NCBI RefSeq assembly: GCF_024178165.1
Contig: NZ_JAMZIE010000001.1
Location: forward strand, 724,122-788,121
Length of the DNA stretch: 64,000 bases
From: Halohasta salina
GTDB lineage: Archaea > Halobacteriota > Halobacteria > Halobacteriales > Haloferacaceae
Reading direction: 5' to 3'
This document shows, piece by piece, positions 17,435-24,895 of the stretch. Each line of letters opens with the position of its first letter. Positions within the stretch are counted from its first letter, which is position 1. The notes under the pieces are model-generated. The model was not told the DNA's origin. It made no database searches and saw only the letters and a list, made by a program, of their open reading frames with translations. Both the position numbers and the translations under genes were made by a program.

Positions 17435-17632
17435 ATGCGCACCCAGTGGAACACCGCATCGCGCACGGCCGGTATCGAGCAGCAGCGCTCCGGCAGTCGC
17501 TTTACACCGCTGCGCAAGCAGTCGGCGGTATCCACACTGGGAAACGGGTTCGGCGTCGTCGGCAACCACGCCGAGCGAGCCCGTCGGGAGTTGCGACCCT
17601 ATCGCCGGTTGGCCGCTGGTGACGGCCATTAG
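17435..17632 (+). CDS. Putative small basic protein of unknown function
   Basis: A 65-residue reading frame, rich in Arg, Gln and Ser, which is unusual in an otherwise acidic proteome. Support for it being real is the well placed TATA box and a 6-base gap to the next gene, which would make it the first gene of a unit with the DUF5794-like membrane protein. I recognise no family. It could instead be a 5' leader. An overlapping minus-strand frame exists but has no promoter. Confidence 0.4.
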   Translation: MRTQWNTASRTAGIEQQRSGSRFTPLRKQSAVSTLGNGFGVVGNHAERARRELRPYRRLAAGDGH

Positions 17633-17638
17633 TCGGGT

Positions 17639-18565
17639 ATGAGCGTTTCACAACACCCAGTCGCACTCCAGTTGGAGCGGCGCGTGGGTGGTGCCACCCG
17701 GCTACTGGCGACGGTGATGGCGCTGCCGTTGGTCGACGGGATCTTCGTGGCGCTGTTGTTGGCGGGGACCCTCGATTCGCCGCTGGGCATGCTCGAAACC
17801 GGGCTGCTCATCTTCGGCGGGTCGGCCACCGTGGCCGTGATCCTTGCGGAGATGGACGACAGCCCGCGGGCGCTGGTCGGCCCGATCCTGCTGATCGGCG
17901 CGGTCGTCGTGCCGGTGGCCGCCATCGAGGCCGTCTTCGCGGTGACCATCGAGAGCGTCCTCGATATGGCCGTCTTCGAGCGGTTCGCCGGGCTAGTGAT
18001 CCTGACGGTCGCCGCCCAGACCGCTAGCTCGAAACTCGGCGAGTTGTTGCCGAGTCCCGGCGTCATCATCGGGCTGGGATTGATCGCTAGCCTCCGGCCG
18101 GACGGGCTGGTGATCGACCCGCTTGTCGACCCCGCGTTGATCGGCCGGGCGGCCGCGACCGCCGGCATCGGCGTCGCTTTCGCGCTCGTGGTGGCGCTTG
18201 TCGCTCCCCAATTACGGGGCCGCGTCGACATCGACCGGTTCCGGTTCGGGAGTTCAGTCGCCCTCGGTGTGCTCGCCTTACCGATCCTCGGCGTCCTGGA
18301 GACCGACGCGCCGATCGCACTGGCGGTGTTGGTGGTCGCTGCGCTGTTCGCCTACGACCCCGAGGCCGCCACCGACCGCCCCGAGGAGGTCGACGCCGAC
18401 CGATCGGCCGGGGTAGCCGACGCTGCGGCCCCCCGCGACGAGTCGGTGCTCACCGGCGAGGATCCCGCGGCCACGATGGCCGTCGACCCCGAGCCGTCGA
18501 CCGCCAGCGGCGACGTCGGCTACGGCGCGCCCGGCGAGGACAGCTCGCGGGCTCCGTGGCTCTGA
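17639..18565 (+). CDS. Haloarchaeal membrane protein, DUF5794-like
   Basis: A 308-residue protein with about seven hydrophobic helices in residues 20-240 (for example LLATVMALPLVDGIFVALLL and ALAVLVVAALFAYDP), then a 70-residue acidic, Pro/Ala/Asp-rich cytoplasmic tail. It matches my recollection of the haloarchaea-specific family DUF5794, normally next to a DUF5795 gene as here. No transport motif is evident, and function is unknown. Confidence 0.65.
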   Translation: MSVSQHPVALQLERRVGGATRLLATVMALPLVDGIFVALLLAGTLDSPLGMLETGLLIFGGSATVAVILAEMDDSPRALVGPILLIGAVVVPVAAIEAVFAVTIESVLDMAVFERFAGLVILTVAAQTASSKLGELLPSPGVIIGLGLIASLRPDGLVIDPLVDPALIGRAAATAGIGVAFALVVALVAPQLRGRVDIDRFRFGSSVALGVLALPILGVLETDAPIALAVLVVAALFAYDPEAATDRPEEVDADRSAGVADAAAPRDESVLTGEDPAATMAVDPEPSTASGDVGYGAPGEDSSRAPWL

Positions 18566-18630
18566 TCGACTCCCGTCGACACTGCTGCCGACACAGGAAC
18601 ATCTTAGGTGCCGAGCGTGCAACGCTCTCC

Positions 18631-18855
18631 ATGAGCAACCGTGTTGTCGAAGGGCGGATGGTCACTGCCGAAACGCTCGCCGAGTTGATCGAGGGCGAGG
18701 CACCAATGGAGGCAACCGCGATCGAAGACGCCGACCGCGAGTGTCCCGATTGCGGCGGCAACGTCATCACTGTGGGCTACATGCCCAGCGTGACCGCCTT
18801 CGTCACCGGCTACAAATGTCAGGACTGCGAATGGCGCGAGAAGGACGACGAGTAG
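18631..18855 (+). CDS. Small zinc-ribbon-like protein, DUF5795-like
   Basis: A 74-residue protein starting MSNRVVEGRM. It holds two CxxC pairs (CPDCGG and CQDCEW) spaced for one zinc ribbon, with a hydrophobic strand between them. This agrees with the small haloarchaeal family DUF5795, function unknown. It follows the DUF5794-like gene by 65 bases, and the two families commonly travel together. Confidence 0.7.
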   Translation: MSNRVVEGRMVTAETLAELIEGEAPMEATAIEDADRECPDCGGNVITVGYMPSVTAFVTGYKCQDCEWREKDDE

Positions 18856-18930
18856 TCGGTTGCGGGGCCGCCGCCCTCGGGGAGTTGGGATCGAAACCTC
18901 TTTACAACCGATCACGCAAATAGAAGGTGA

Positions 18931-19109
18931 GGGGACGTGGCCAAGCCAGGCATGGCGACTGACTCCAGAGGCCACGCGCCCGGGACGACACTCCAGACTG
19001 ATATACCGAGCGACCGACTGATCATCGGCTCGCGTTGACGACCCTCTGGAGTTCCGAGGCGCAGACCGGAGATATCAGTCGATCGGGGGTTCAAATCCCT
19101 CCGTCCCCA
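18931..19109 (+). tRNA. trnW: tRNA-Trp (CCA anticodon) with a 105-base intron
   Basis: Exon 1 is 18931-18968 and exon 2 is 19074-19109, giving a 74-base tRNA. The acceptor stem GGGGACG (18931-18937) pairs with CGTCCCC (19102-19108), discriminator A at 19109, and CCA is not encoded. The anticodon stem ACTGA (18958-18962) pairs with TCAGT (19075-19079) around the loop CT-CCA-G-A. The T arm reads GGGGGTTCAAATCCCTC. The intron lies between positions 37 and 38, the standard archaeal site, and removal is by the splicing endonuclease at a bulge-helix-bulge. Confidence 0.95.
18969..19073 (+). ncRNA. tRNA-Trp intron, box C/D methylation guide
   Basis: The intron holds two guide elements complementary to the spliced tRNA. 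CGACTGAT (19015-19022) matches positions 38-45 and TCTGGAGT (19045-19052) matches 31-38. In each the base five nucleotides before the D-type box pairs with the target: A19021 with U39 and G19049 with C34 (D box variant CCGA at 19054-19057). C-like boxes are CTGATAT (18998-19004) and TTGACGA (19035-19041); the D' box (CGGC, 19026-19029) is degenerate. In Haloferax the tRNA-Trp intron is known to guide 2'-O-methylation at C34 and U39, so the same role is expected. Confidence 0.82.
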
Positions 19110-19347
19110 TCCCGAAATTAGGTGTTTCTTCACCAAACGTAAACCTTCGAGCCGACGGTCTATTTCGTGTGTGATACGGCAATAAGCCAAGATACAAACG
19201 GACAGGCTCAGCTCTCGCTGTTCGGAACGGATTCGAGGTCGACCAGTAGCCCACTGGCAATCGACTGCGACGCTGGATTCTACGAATCACTACAACCATC
19301 GCTGAAGCGTTGCCGCGTTTTTTGTCGGAGGGATCCAGTGATGGCGT

Positions 19348-19800
19348 ATGGTTGCGGCGTCGACACGCTGGTCGATCTACGCCGGCAGCGCCGCGTTCAT
19401 CGCCGGTGCTGTGGCGGTCGGCTCGCTGGGAGCGATCGCCAGAACACTCAGCACGGTGCTGGGGCTCCCGACCGGCGACGCGGCGATCTTGCTCCCCGCA
19501 CCGGGTGCGGTGCTGGGCGGCGTCGTCTGGTGGGCGGTCGTCGAGCGGCGAGCCGCCGTCGACTACCCCTCCGGAGCAGCCGCAGGGTGCCTGACGGCGG
19601 TGCTCACCGTCGGCGTTTGGACCCTGCTCGTGGCACTCGTCTACGGCCCGGGTGTGATTTTCGTCGGCGAAACTCTGCTCGTGATTGCGATCGCAGTCGT
19701 CGTCACCACCCCATTCGGGGCCGTCATGGGGGTTGCGGTGACCGCCGCCCGACGTCTGGGCCGCGTCGACCCCGCCGATAGCTCATCCGGCGTGGAGTAG
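19348..19800 (+). CDS. Small haloarchaeal membrane protein, unknown function
   Basis: A 150-residue protein with four hydrophobic helices (near residues 12-30, 45-65, 78-100 and 108-132) and a short charged tail. The Ala/Gly/Val-rich pattern and strong third-position G/C use support a real gene. No transport or enzyme motif is recognisable. It lies between the tRNA and the convergent rhomboid operon, whose last gene ends 31 bases away. Confidence 0.65.
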   Translation: MVAASTRWSIYAGSAAFIAGAVAVGSLGAIARTLSTVLGLPTGDAAILLPAPGAVLGGVVWWAVVERRAAVDYPSGAAAGCLTAVLTVGVWTLLVALVYGPGVIFVGETLLVIAIAVVVTTPFGAVMGVAVTAARRLGRVDPADSSSGVE

Positions 19801-19831
19801 CGACAGTCGACCGTACACGACCCACGACGGC

Positions 19832-21748
19832 TCAGGCTTTCCGCGCGACGCGGACGACGGTCCCGCGATGAATGGCGAACAGCCGGTCGTCGCGGTTGAG
19901 CAGCCGGATGGGGCCGACGGTCACCGACTCGCCGGCGGCCGGCAGCGGCACGTCGACGGCCCGGACTGAATCACTGGTCACGTTTTCGAGAACGATTTCC
20001 TCGCCGGCGTCGGTCTCGTTCGCGGGGCCGTCGCCCGTGGTGTCGGTCCCGTTTGCCGAGAGATCGTCTCCCGTGTCGGTGGCGTTCCCGTCGGTGTCAG
20101 TGGCGTTGCCACCGGTGTCGGTCGCGTTCGTCGACTCGACCGGTTCGATGTCGACGCCGAAGCCGGTGTCAGTCGCGTTGATCGCCAGCCGGTGGCCGGC
20201 GACGACGGGTTCGGCGCGGGCAGGTCCAGAGGCGAAGACCGGGCGGCTCTCGTTGTCGTGGGCCAGCCGAATCTGGTAGGCCATCCCACCGCCGGTAGCC
20301 TGCCAGCCGATCCGGGTGGCGGTCACTGTCTCCTGCCACCCGAGGCCGCCGAGCCGGACGGTCGACCGGCCGTCGGCGGCGAGTTCGCCGGTCGTGGTAT
20401 CGGTCGACCAGATGTGGCGGTCGGTGTTGCGGACGATCACCCCCGAGGTGTTGTAGCCGCCCCGATCGCCGGCCAGCGCGGCGGGGATCACGCTGAGCTG
20501 GCCGTCGGGGACGTTTTCGCCGTAAGTGACCTCGTAGCCCTCGATCTCGATAGGGTCGCCCGGCAGGGGGGCGTCGCCGGCGGTCGTGAGGTTGACCGGG
20601 ATCGCCGGCCCGACGACGACCGAGCAGGCGACGACGACGGCCAGCAATCCGACCTGTCGGTGGGTGATCGAGCCGAACTCGCCGAGCCAGTCGCGGCTGG
20701 CTGGGGCGATCGCAGCGCCGAGCGAGCGGTCGCGACTGGCGGCGTCGACCGCCGAAAACAGCGGTCGGTCGCGGGCGACGACGCCGTAGGTCACGATCGC
20801 CACGAGGCCGAACACCAGCGCCAGCCCGACTGCCCGGTACAGCACGTAGGTCTCCCCGCCACGAAACCAGTAAATCGCCCACAGCGATCGGGAGACCGCG
20901 AACAACAGCACCCCAATCCAGACGTGGATTACCGGCGGCGGCGACTCATCGCGGAGCCGGAGCAGCCCGATCCCGGCCACGACACCGAGCAAAAACCCCA
21001 GCATGTGGCCCTGAATAGCGATCGTGGCGAACCACGGCGTGCTGTAGCTGGCCTCGGCGACCGCCACCTGCTGGGGGAGTCGGACCGCCTCGAGGAGGCG
21101 TCCGAGGACTCCTTGGCCGACGCCAGCGACGATCGTGAGAATCGGGTAGCGAACGATGGCGAAGCCGGCGAAGGCGAAAACGGTCGTCGAAAAGCCGATC
21201 ACTGGCCCCAGCGCCACCAGCGTGCTAACGACGCCGAACAGCACGACTGCAGCCGGGAAGACGACGAGCGCGCGGCCGACCGGATGGCTCCGGAGTCGAC
21301 CGAGCGCCCCCGAGCGCTGGTGGTCGGTGTAGTGACCCCACCGGAACTCCGCCAGCGAGCCGAACACCAGCGTTCCCAGCAGATTGCCGGTGAGGTGGCC
21401 GACGCCCGCGTGGGCGAAGCCCGCGACGACCATTCCGGTCGGATCGAAGTAGCTCCAGGCGCGGAACGGCAACACGATCGGGTCGTTGGGGGTCGAGAGA
21501 CCGGCCTGCAGGCCGTAGTAGACCGCAAGGAGGAGACCGCAGACAGTGAGGGTGCCCCACGGGACGCCGTAGAGCAGCCGGCCGGTCAGGGGGTCGACCA
21601 GCCGGGCGGGTCGGGGGGAAAGCGCCAGCAGCGTGCCGACCGCCAGCAGGCCCCCAGCCAGCAGGAGGAGCCGCTGGAGCGGCAGGCCGGCGAGCGCCGC
21701 CTCAACGGCCGCAGCGAGCAGCGTGGGGCCGCCAGCGAACGGGGTCAT
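19832..21748 (-). CDS. Rhomboid family intramembrane serine protease with long extracellular extension
   Basis: A 638-residue protein. The rhomboid core (residues 60-300) shows HAGVGHLTGNLLGTLVFG (the HxxxN oxyanion region), a Ser in GFSTTVFAFAG where classical members have GxSG, and the catalytic His in GHMLGFLLG. A further set of membrane helices follows to about residue 375. The last 250 residues form a beta-rich outer domain with a Thr/Asn/Asp-rich insert carrying repeated NATDT units. It is the last gene of a likely unit with the UPF0058 and RHH genes. A Haloferax rhomboid affects S-layer glycosylation; orthology is not shown here. Confidence 0.82.
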   Translation of the reverse strand: MTPFAGGPTLLAAAVEAALAGLPLQRLLLLAGGLLAVGTLLALSPRPARLVDPLTGRLLYGVPWGTLTVCGLLLAVYYGLQAGLSTPNDPIVLPFRAWSYFDPTGMVVAGFAHAGVGHLTGNLLGTLVFGSLAEFRWGHYTDHQRSGALGRLRSHPVGRALVVFPAAVVLFGVVSTLVALGPVIGFSTTVFAFAGFAIVRYPILTIVAGVGQGVLGRLLEAVRLPQQVAVAEASYSTPWFATIAIQGHMLGFLLGVVAGIGLLRLRDESPPPVIHVWIGVLLFAVSRSLWAIYWFRGGETYVLYRAVGLALVFGLVAIVTYGVVARDRPLFSAVDAASRDRSLGAAIAPASRDWLGEFGSITHRQVGLLAVVVACSVVVGPAIPVNLTTAGDAPLPGDPIEIEGYEVTYGENVPDGQLSVIPAALAGDRGGYNTSGVIVRNTDRHIWSTDTTTGELAADGRSTVRLGGLGWQETVTATRIGWQATGGGMAYQIRLAHDNESRPVFASGPARAEPVVAGHRLAINATDTGFGVDIEPVESTNATDTGGNATDTDGNATDTGDDLSANGTDTTGDGPANETDAGEEIVLENVTSDSVRAVDVPLPAAGESVTVGPIRLLNRDDRLFAIHRGTVVRVARKA

Positions 21749-21777
21749 CTACCGGCGGGCGCGGGGTGTCGACACGG

Positions 21778-22056
21778 CTACAGTTTGCTCTCGGCGTCGT
21801 CGGCCAACTCCTTCATCCGCTTGCCGACCCGGCCGGCGTTCGAGAACTCGTCTTCGCTCATCGCCGTGGCCAAGGCATTGCCCAGCACGAAGACGGCGTG
21901 TTTGTGCTCGGTTTTGGATTTGTGGACGTGGTCGGGCTCGACGCTCAGTTCGTCGTAGGGATCGAACAGCGAGGAGTCGACCGACTCCTGGGCGCGAAAG
22001 CTCTCCATGATGGTGACCATCTCCTCGTGGAGCTCCAGCAGTTCGTCTTTATGCAT
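21778..22056 (-). CDS. UPF0058 family protein
   Basis: A 92-residue helical protein beginning MHKDELLELHEEMV, the hallmark of the archaeal UPF0058 family, with a conserved DPYDEL segment and HKSKTEHKHAVFVLGNALA in the middle. The function of the family is unknown. It is 61 bases downstream of the RHH gene and 29 upstream of the rhomboid gene on the same strand. Confidence 0.85.
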   Translation of the reverse strand: MHKDELLELHEEMVTIMESFRAQESVDSSLFDPYDELSVEPDHVHKSKTEHKHAVFVLGNALATAMSEDEFSNAGRVGKRMKELADDAESKL

Positions 22057-22117
22057 GGCTGCCCGTATGGACGGTCGGCAGTTAAGGGTTGTTGGGAGAC
22101 TACCCCATAGGTGTCGG

Positions 22118-22345
22118 TCAGAAGACGTATTCGTCGTCGTGACCCATCATCCCGTCGTCCTCGAACCCGGAGCCGGAATTCGAGCCGGGCTCGTCGTCCA
22201 TCGGACCGCTCGTTTTGTAGGCTTTCATCCCGGTCGACAGTAGGTTCTCGATCGCCTCCTCGCGGTTGAGGAACTCGCCTTGGTCGACCAGCTGAGCGAT
22301 CTGCATCTCTAGGTGTTCGGGGATGTTGATTTCGACTTTCGGCAT
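22118..22345 (-). CDS. Ribbon-helix-helix (CopG-like) DNA-binding protein, DUF7120-like
   Basis: A 75-residue protein. Residues 1-45 form an RHH fold: the DNA-contacting strand PKVEINIP followed by two helices (HLEMQIAQLVDQGEF and NREEAIENLLSTGMKAY). The tail is Gly/Asp/Met-rich and disordered. RHH dimers repress or activate nearby genes. The gene is first in the unit with UPF0058 and the rhomboid and diverges from the molybdoenzyme gene across 111 bases. Confidence 0.8.
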   Translation of the reverse strand: MPKVEINIPEHLEMQIAQLVDQGEFLNREEAIENLLSTGMKAYKTSGPMDDEPGSNSGSGFEDDGMMGHDDEYVF

Positions 22346-22423
22346 CTGAACGTGCTGGAGTTACCGGAGTGCCCATTTAAAACCTCCGGCGTTCCCAACC
22401 GGCTGTATATCCGGGTGTGGCGG

Positions 22424-22431
22424 TATATATA
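22424..22431 (+). promoter_or_regulatory. TATA box of molybdoenzyme gene
   Basis: TATATATA is 26-33 bases before the ATG at 22457. This gives a leaderless transcript and supports that ATG over the in-frame ATG at 22313, which overlaps the RHH gene. Confidence 0.6.
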
Positions 22432-22456
22432 CGGCCACCGAACCCTTCGTGAGTGT

Positions 22457-23050
22457 ATGGTCGACGACGTGACCGATCTGTACACCGAATTCGGCGACGA
22501 GCGGCTGCCGCCGGGCCAACAGTTGACCGACGGCTTTCCGGTGCTCTCGAAGGGCGGCACGCCGGCGGCCGACCCCTCAGAGTGGCGCATCGAGGTCTTC
22601 GGCGCGGTCGAGGAGACGCTGGCGTTCTCCCTCGCGGAGTTTCGGGCGCTCCCCAGCGAGACCCAGCGACAGGACTTCCACTGTGTGACCGGCTGGAGCA
22701 AGTTCGACTGCCAGTTTACTGGTGTCTCGTTTCCGACGCTCGCCGAGCGGGCGGGCGTCGACGGGGCGGCGAGCCACGTCATGTTCCACGCGGCCGACGG
22801 CTACACGACCGACCTCCCGCTTGCGGACTGCATGCGCGAGGAGGTACTGCTGGCCTACGGCTACGACGGCGAGTCCCTGCCCGCCGACCACGGCGGCCCG
22901 CTGCGGGTGGTCACCCCCCACAAGTACGCCTACAAGGGGGCGAAGTGGGTGACCGGTGTCGAGTTTCTGACCGAGCGGGAGCCGGGGTACTGGGAACAGC
23001 GCGGCTATTCGTCGACGGCCGATCCGTGGAACGAGGAGCGGTACGGGTGA
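22457..23050 (+). CDS. Sulfite-oxidase-fold molybdopterin protein (MsrP/YedY-like)
   Basis: A 197-residue protein starting MVDDVTDLYTEFGDE. It contains the single-domain molybdopterin oxidoreductase fold; the Cys in FHCVTGWSKFDC is the Mo ligand, and HGGPLRVVTPHKYAYKGAKWV is the second conserved block. No signal peptide or Tat motif is present, unlike MsrP, so it should act in the cytoplasm. Reduction of a sulfoxide or similar oxo-compound is the family role; the substrate is unknown. Confidence 0.8.
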   Translation: MVDDVTDLYTEFGDERLPPGQQLTDGFPVLSKGGTPAADPSEWRIEVFGAVEETLAFSLAEFRALPSETQRQDFHCVTGWSKFDCQFTGVSFPTLAERAGVDGAASHVMFHAADGYTTDLPLADCMREEVLLAYGYDGESLPADHGGPLRVVTPHKYAYKGAKWVTGVEFLTEREPGYWEQRGYSSTADPWNEERYG

Positions 23051-23125
23051 GTTGTGAGCTGAGAAGCGGTACGGATAACTTCGGTCGACCACAACATTCA
23101 ATTCGTTGATCAAAAATACGGTCGT

Positions 23126-23332
23126 ATGGAACTGAATCCGGGTCATCTCCGCCGTCCACTCGGACTGCTCAGTGTCTCACTGCTGTCGACATTCGTGCTT
23201 GTTGGCACGTTCGAACTGCTGATTTTCGACGAATTGGGGACTGCCACCTTCGTGCTGTCGGCTGTCACCTACGCGACGCTGATGGCTCACATCTTCGAGA
23301 TCCGGTACGGAACCGACCCCCTGATCGAGTAG
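23126..23332 (+). CDS. Small two-helix membrane protein
   Basis: A 68-residue protein with two hydrophobic helices (about 12-33 and 40-58) and a short charged end (EIRYGTDPLIE). No family is recognised. It lies in the gap upstream of menF on the same strand, and a weak AT-rich stretch (ATCAAAAATACG) about 20 bases before its ATG may be its promoter. Confidence 0.55.
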   Translation: MELNPGHLRRPLGLLSVSLLSTFVLVGTFELLIFDELGTATFVLSAVTYATLMAHIFEIRYGTDPLIE

Positions 23333-23391
23333 CGACTGCACCTCTCGACCGATAGTCACCCTCAAGAGTCCGGAGTTCCGAGTAGTTCCCA

Positions 23392-24864
23392 ATGGAGTCG
23401 CCGCGCGCTGCCGACTGCCGGCTCGTAAGCCGGTCGGTGCGGCTCGAAGCCGGATCGCCGTCGTTTCGGGCGGTTCTCGACGCACTGGATCGGCCACGGA
23501 CCGTCTGGGACGGGGTCGGAGAAGCCACGGTGCTCGCCGGCGGCGCGGCGGCGACGCTCACCGCGAGGGGCCCCAACCGGTTCGATCAGATCCGCGAAGC
23601 CGCCGAATCCCTCTTTTCGTCGGGTGACGTCCACGCCGGCACCGAGGCCGCCTGTCCCCGGCTGTTCGGCGGGTTTACCTTCCACGCTGAGGGCCCTGCC
23701 GGCGATGCAGCGACCGTCGAGACGGCCGCCGAGTCCGCAGCAGACGGCGGCGAGTCGACCAGTGCCGAGAACGCGGCGGCCACCTCTGCGGACACGGCGA
23801 CCAGCGACCGGACGGCCGCCGGCGGTGAGTCGACCTCGCCGTGGGCGGCGTTCCCCGACGCACGGTTCGTGTTCCCTCGCGTGCAGGTGACGATCACCGA
23901 TCGGGGGCCGTGGCTGACGGTCAACGCGGTCGGCCCCGAGGCGTCGGTCGCGGCAGTCGAAGCACGGATCGAGACCGAACGCGAGCGGCTGGGATCGCTG
24001 CCCGCGGCGGCCCCCGAGACCCCCCGACCGGGGATCGACGGCCGCCGGCGGACCACCACTCCCGAGTCGTGGCGGACGGGGGTCACGACGGCCACCGACC
24101 GCATCACGACGGGGGATCTCCGGAAGGTCGTCCTCGCACAGGCGCTGGAGGTCGACCTCGCGGCGGACCTCGCTGTCGGCGACATCCTCTCGCGGCTCGG
24201 CGAGAAATACCCCTCCTGTACCCGGTTCCTCATCGAGCCGGCAGGGCCCGAGCCGCCGGCGTTCTTCGGGGCGACCCCCGAGCGACTGGTCTCGCTGCGG
24301 GGTCGGACCGTCGAGACTGACGCCTTGGCGGGGACCACGGGCCGCGGGGAGACCCCGGCCGAAGACGAGTGGCTCGCCGAGGAACTGCTGGCCGACGCCA
24401 AGAACGTCCACGAACACGAACTGGTCGCCGAGACGATCCGCGACCAACTGGCTCCCTTTGCCGCCTCGGTCTCGACCGGCGATCGGCAGGTCAAGCGGCT
24501 CGCGACGGTCCAGCACATCCACACCCCGATTACGGCCGAACTCGCCGCCGATACCCACGTCTTGTCGTTGGTCGAGGCGCTGCATCCGACCCCCGCGGTC
24601 GGCGGGCTGCCGCCGGATGCGGCACTGGAAACCATCCGGGAGACCGAGCCGTTCGACCGTGGGTGGTACGCCGCCCCGATCGGCTGGGTCGACGCCGCGG
24701 GCAACGGCACTTTCGCCGTCGGCCTCCGGTCGGCGGTGGCAACTCGGCGGCTGGCGACCCTGTTTGCAGGCGTCGGCATCGTCGGCGACAGCGACCCTGA
24801 TCGGGAGTGGGACGAGGTCGAACTCAAGTTCCGGCCGATCCTCGACGAACTCGAATCGGCATAA
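23392..24864 (+). CDS. menF: Isochorismate synthase
   Basis: A 490-residue chorismate-utilising enzyme that isomerises chorismate to isochorismate, the first step of menaquinone synthesis. The conserved C-terminal domain (residues 215-485) has KVVLAQALEVD, TRFLIEP-FFGATPERLVS, DALAGTTGRG, EHELVAETIRDQL, HIHTPI and GVGIVGDSDPDREWDE, all expected. Between about residues 103 and 148 lies a low-complexity Ala/Thr/Ser/Glu insertion. menD and menB are on the same strand further right, separated from menF by the sugar cassette. Confidence 0.9.
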   Translation: MESPRAADCRLVSRSVRLEAGSPSFRAVLDALDRPRTVWDGVGEATVLAGGAAATLTARGPNRFDQIREAAESLFSSGDVHAGTEAACPRLFGGFTFHAEGPAGDAATVETAAESAADGGESTSAENAAATSADTATSDRTAAGGESTSPWAAFPDARFVFPRVQVTITDRGPWLTVNAVGPEASVAAVEARIETERERLGSLPAAAPETPRPGIDGRRRTTTPESWRTGVTTATDRITTGDLRKVVLAQALEVDLAADLAVGDILSRLGEKYPSCTRFLIEPAGPEPPAFFGATPERLVSLRGRTVETDALAGTTGRGETPAEDEWLAEELLADAKNVHEHELVAETIRDQLAPFAASVSTGDRQVKRLATVQHIHTPITAELAADTHVLSLVEALHPTPAVGGLPPDAALETIRETEPFDRGWYAAPIGWVDAAGNGTFAVGLRSAVATRRLATLFAGVGIVGDSDPDREWDEVELKFRPILDELESA

Positions 24865-24895
24865 CGGGGCCGCAGGCGGCGGACTGCCGGCGATG

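Noticed and set aside
18931..19109. tRNA-Trp as an integration site with a duplicated att sequence
   Set aside because: No second copy of the tRNA 3' end and no integrase gene is visible in the window.
18912..19299. Reading frames through the tRNA-Trp gene
   Set aside because: The tRNA secondary structure and intron geometry explain this sequence fully.
20192..21958. 588-codon plus-strand frame over the rhomboid gene
   Set aside because: It mirrors the rhomboid coding sequence and its translation is low-complexity, with no recognisable fold.
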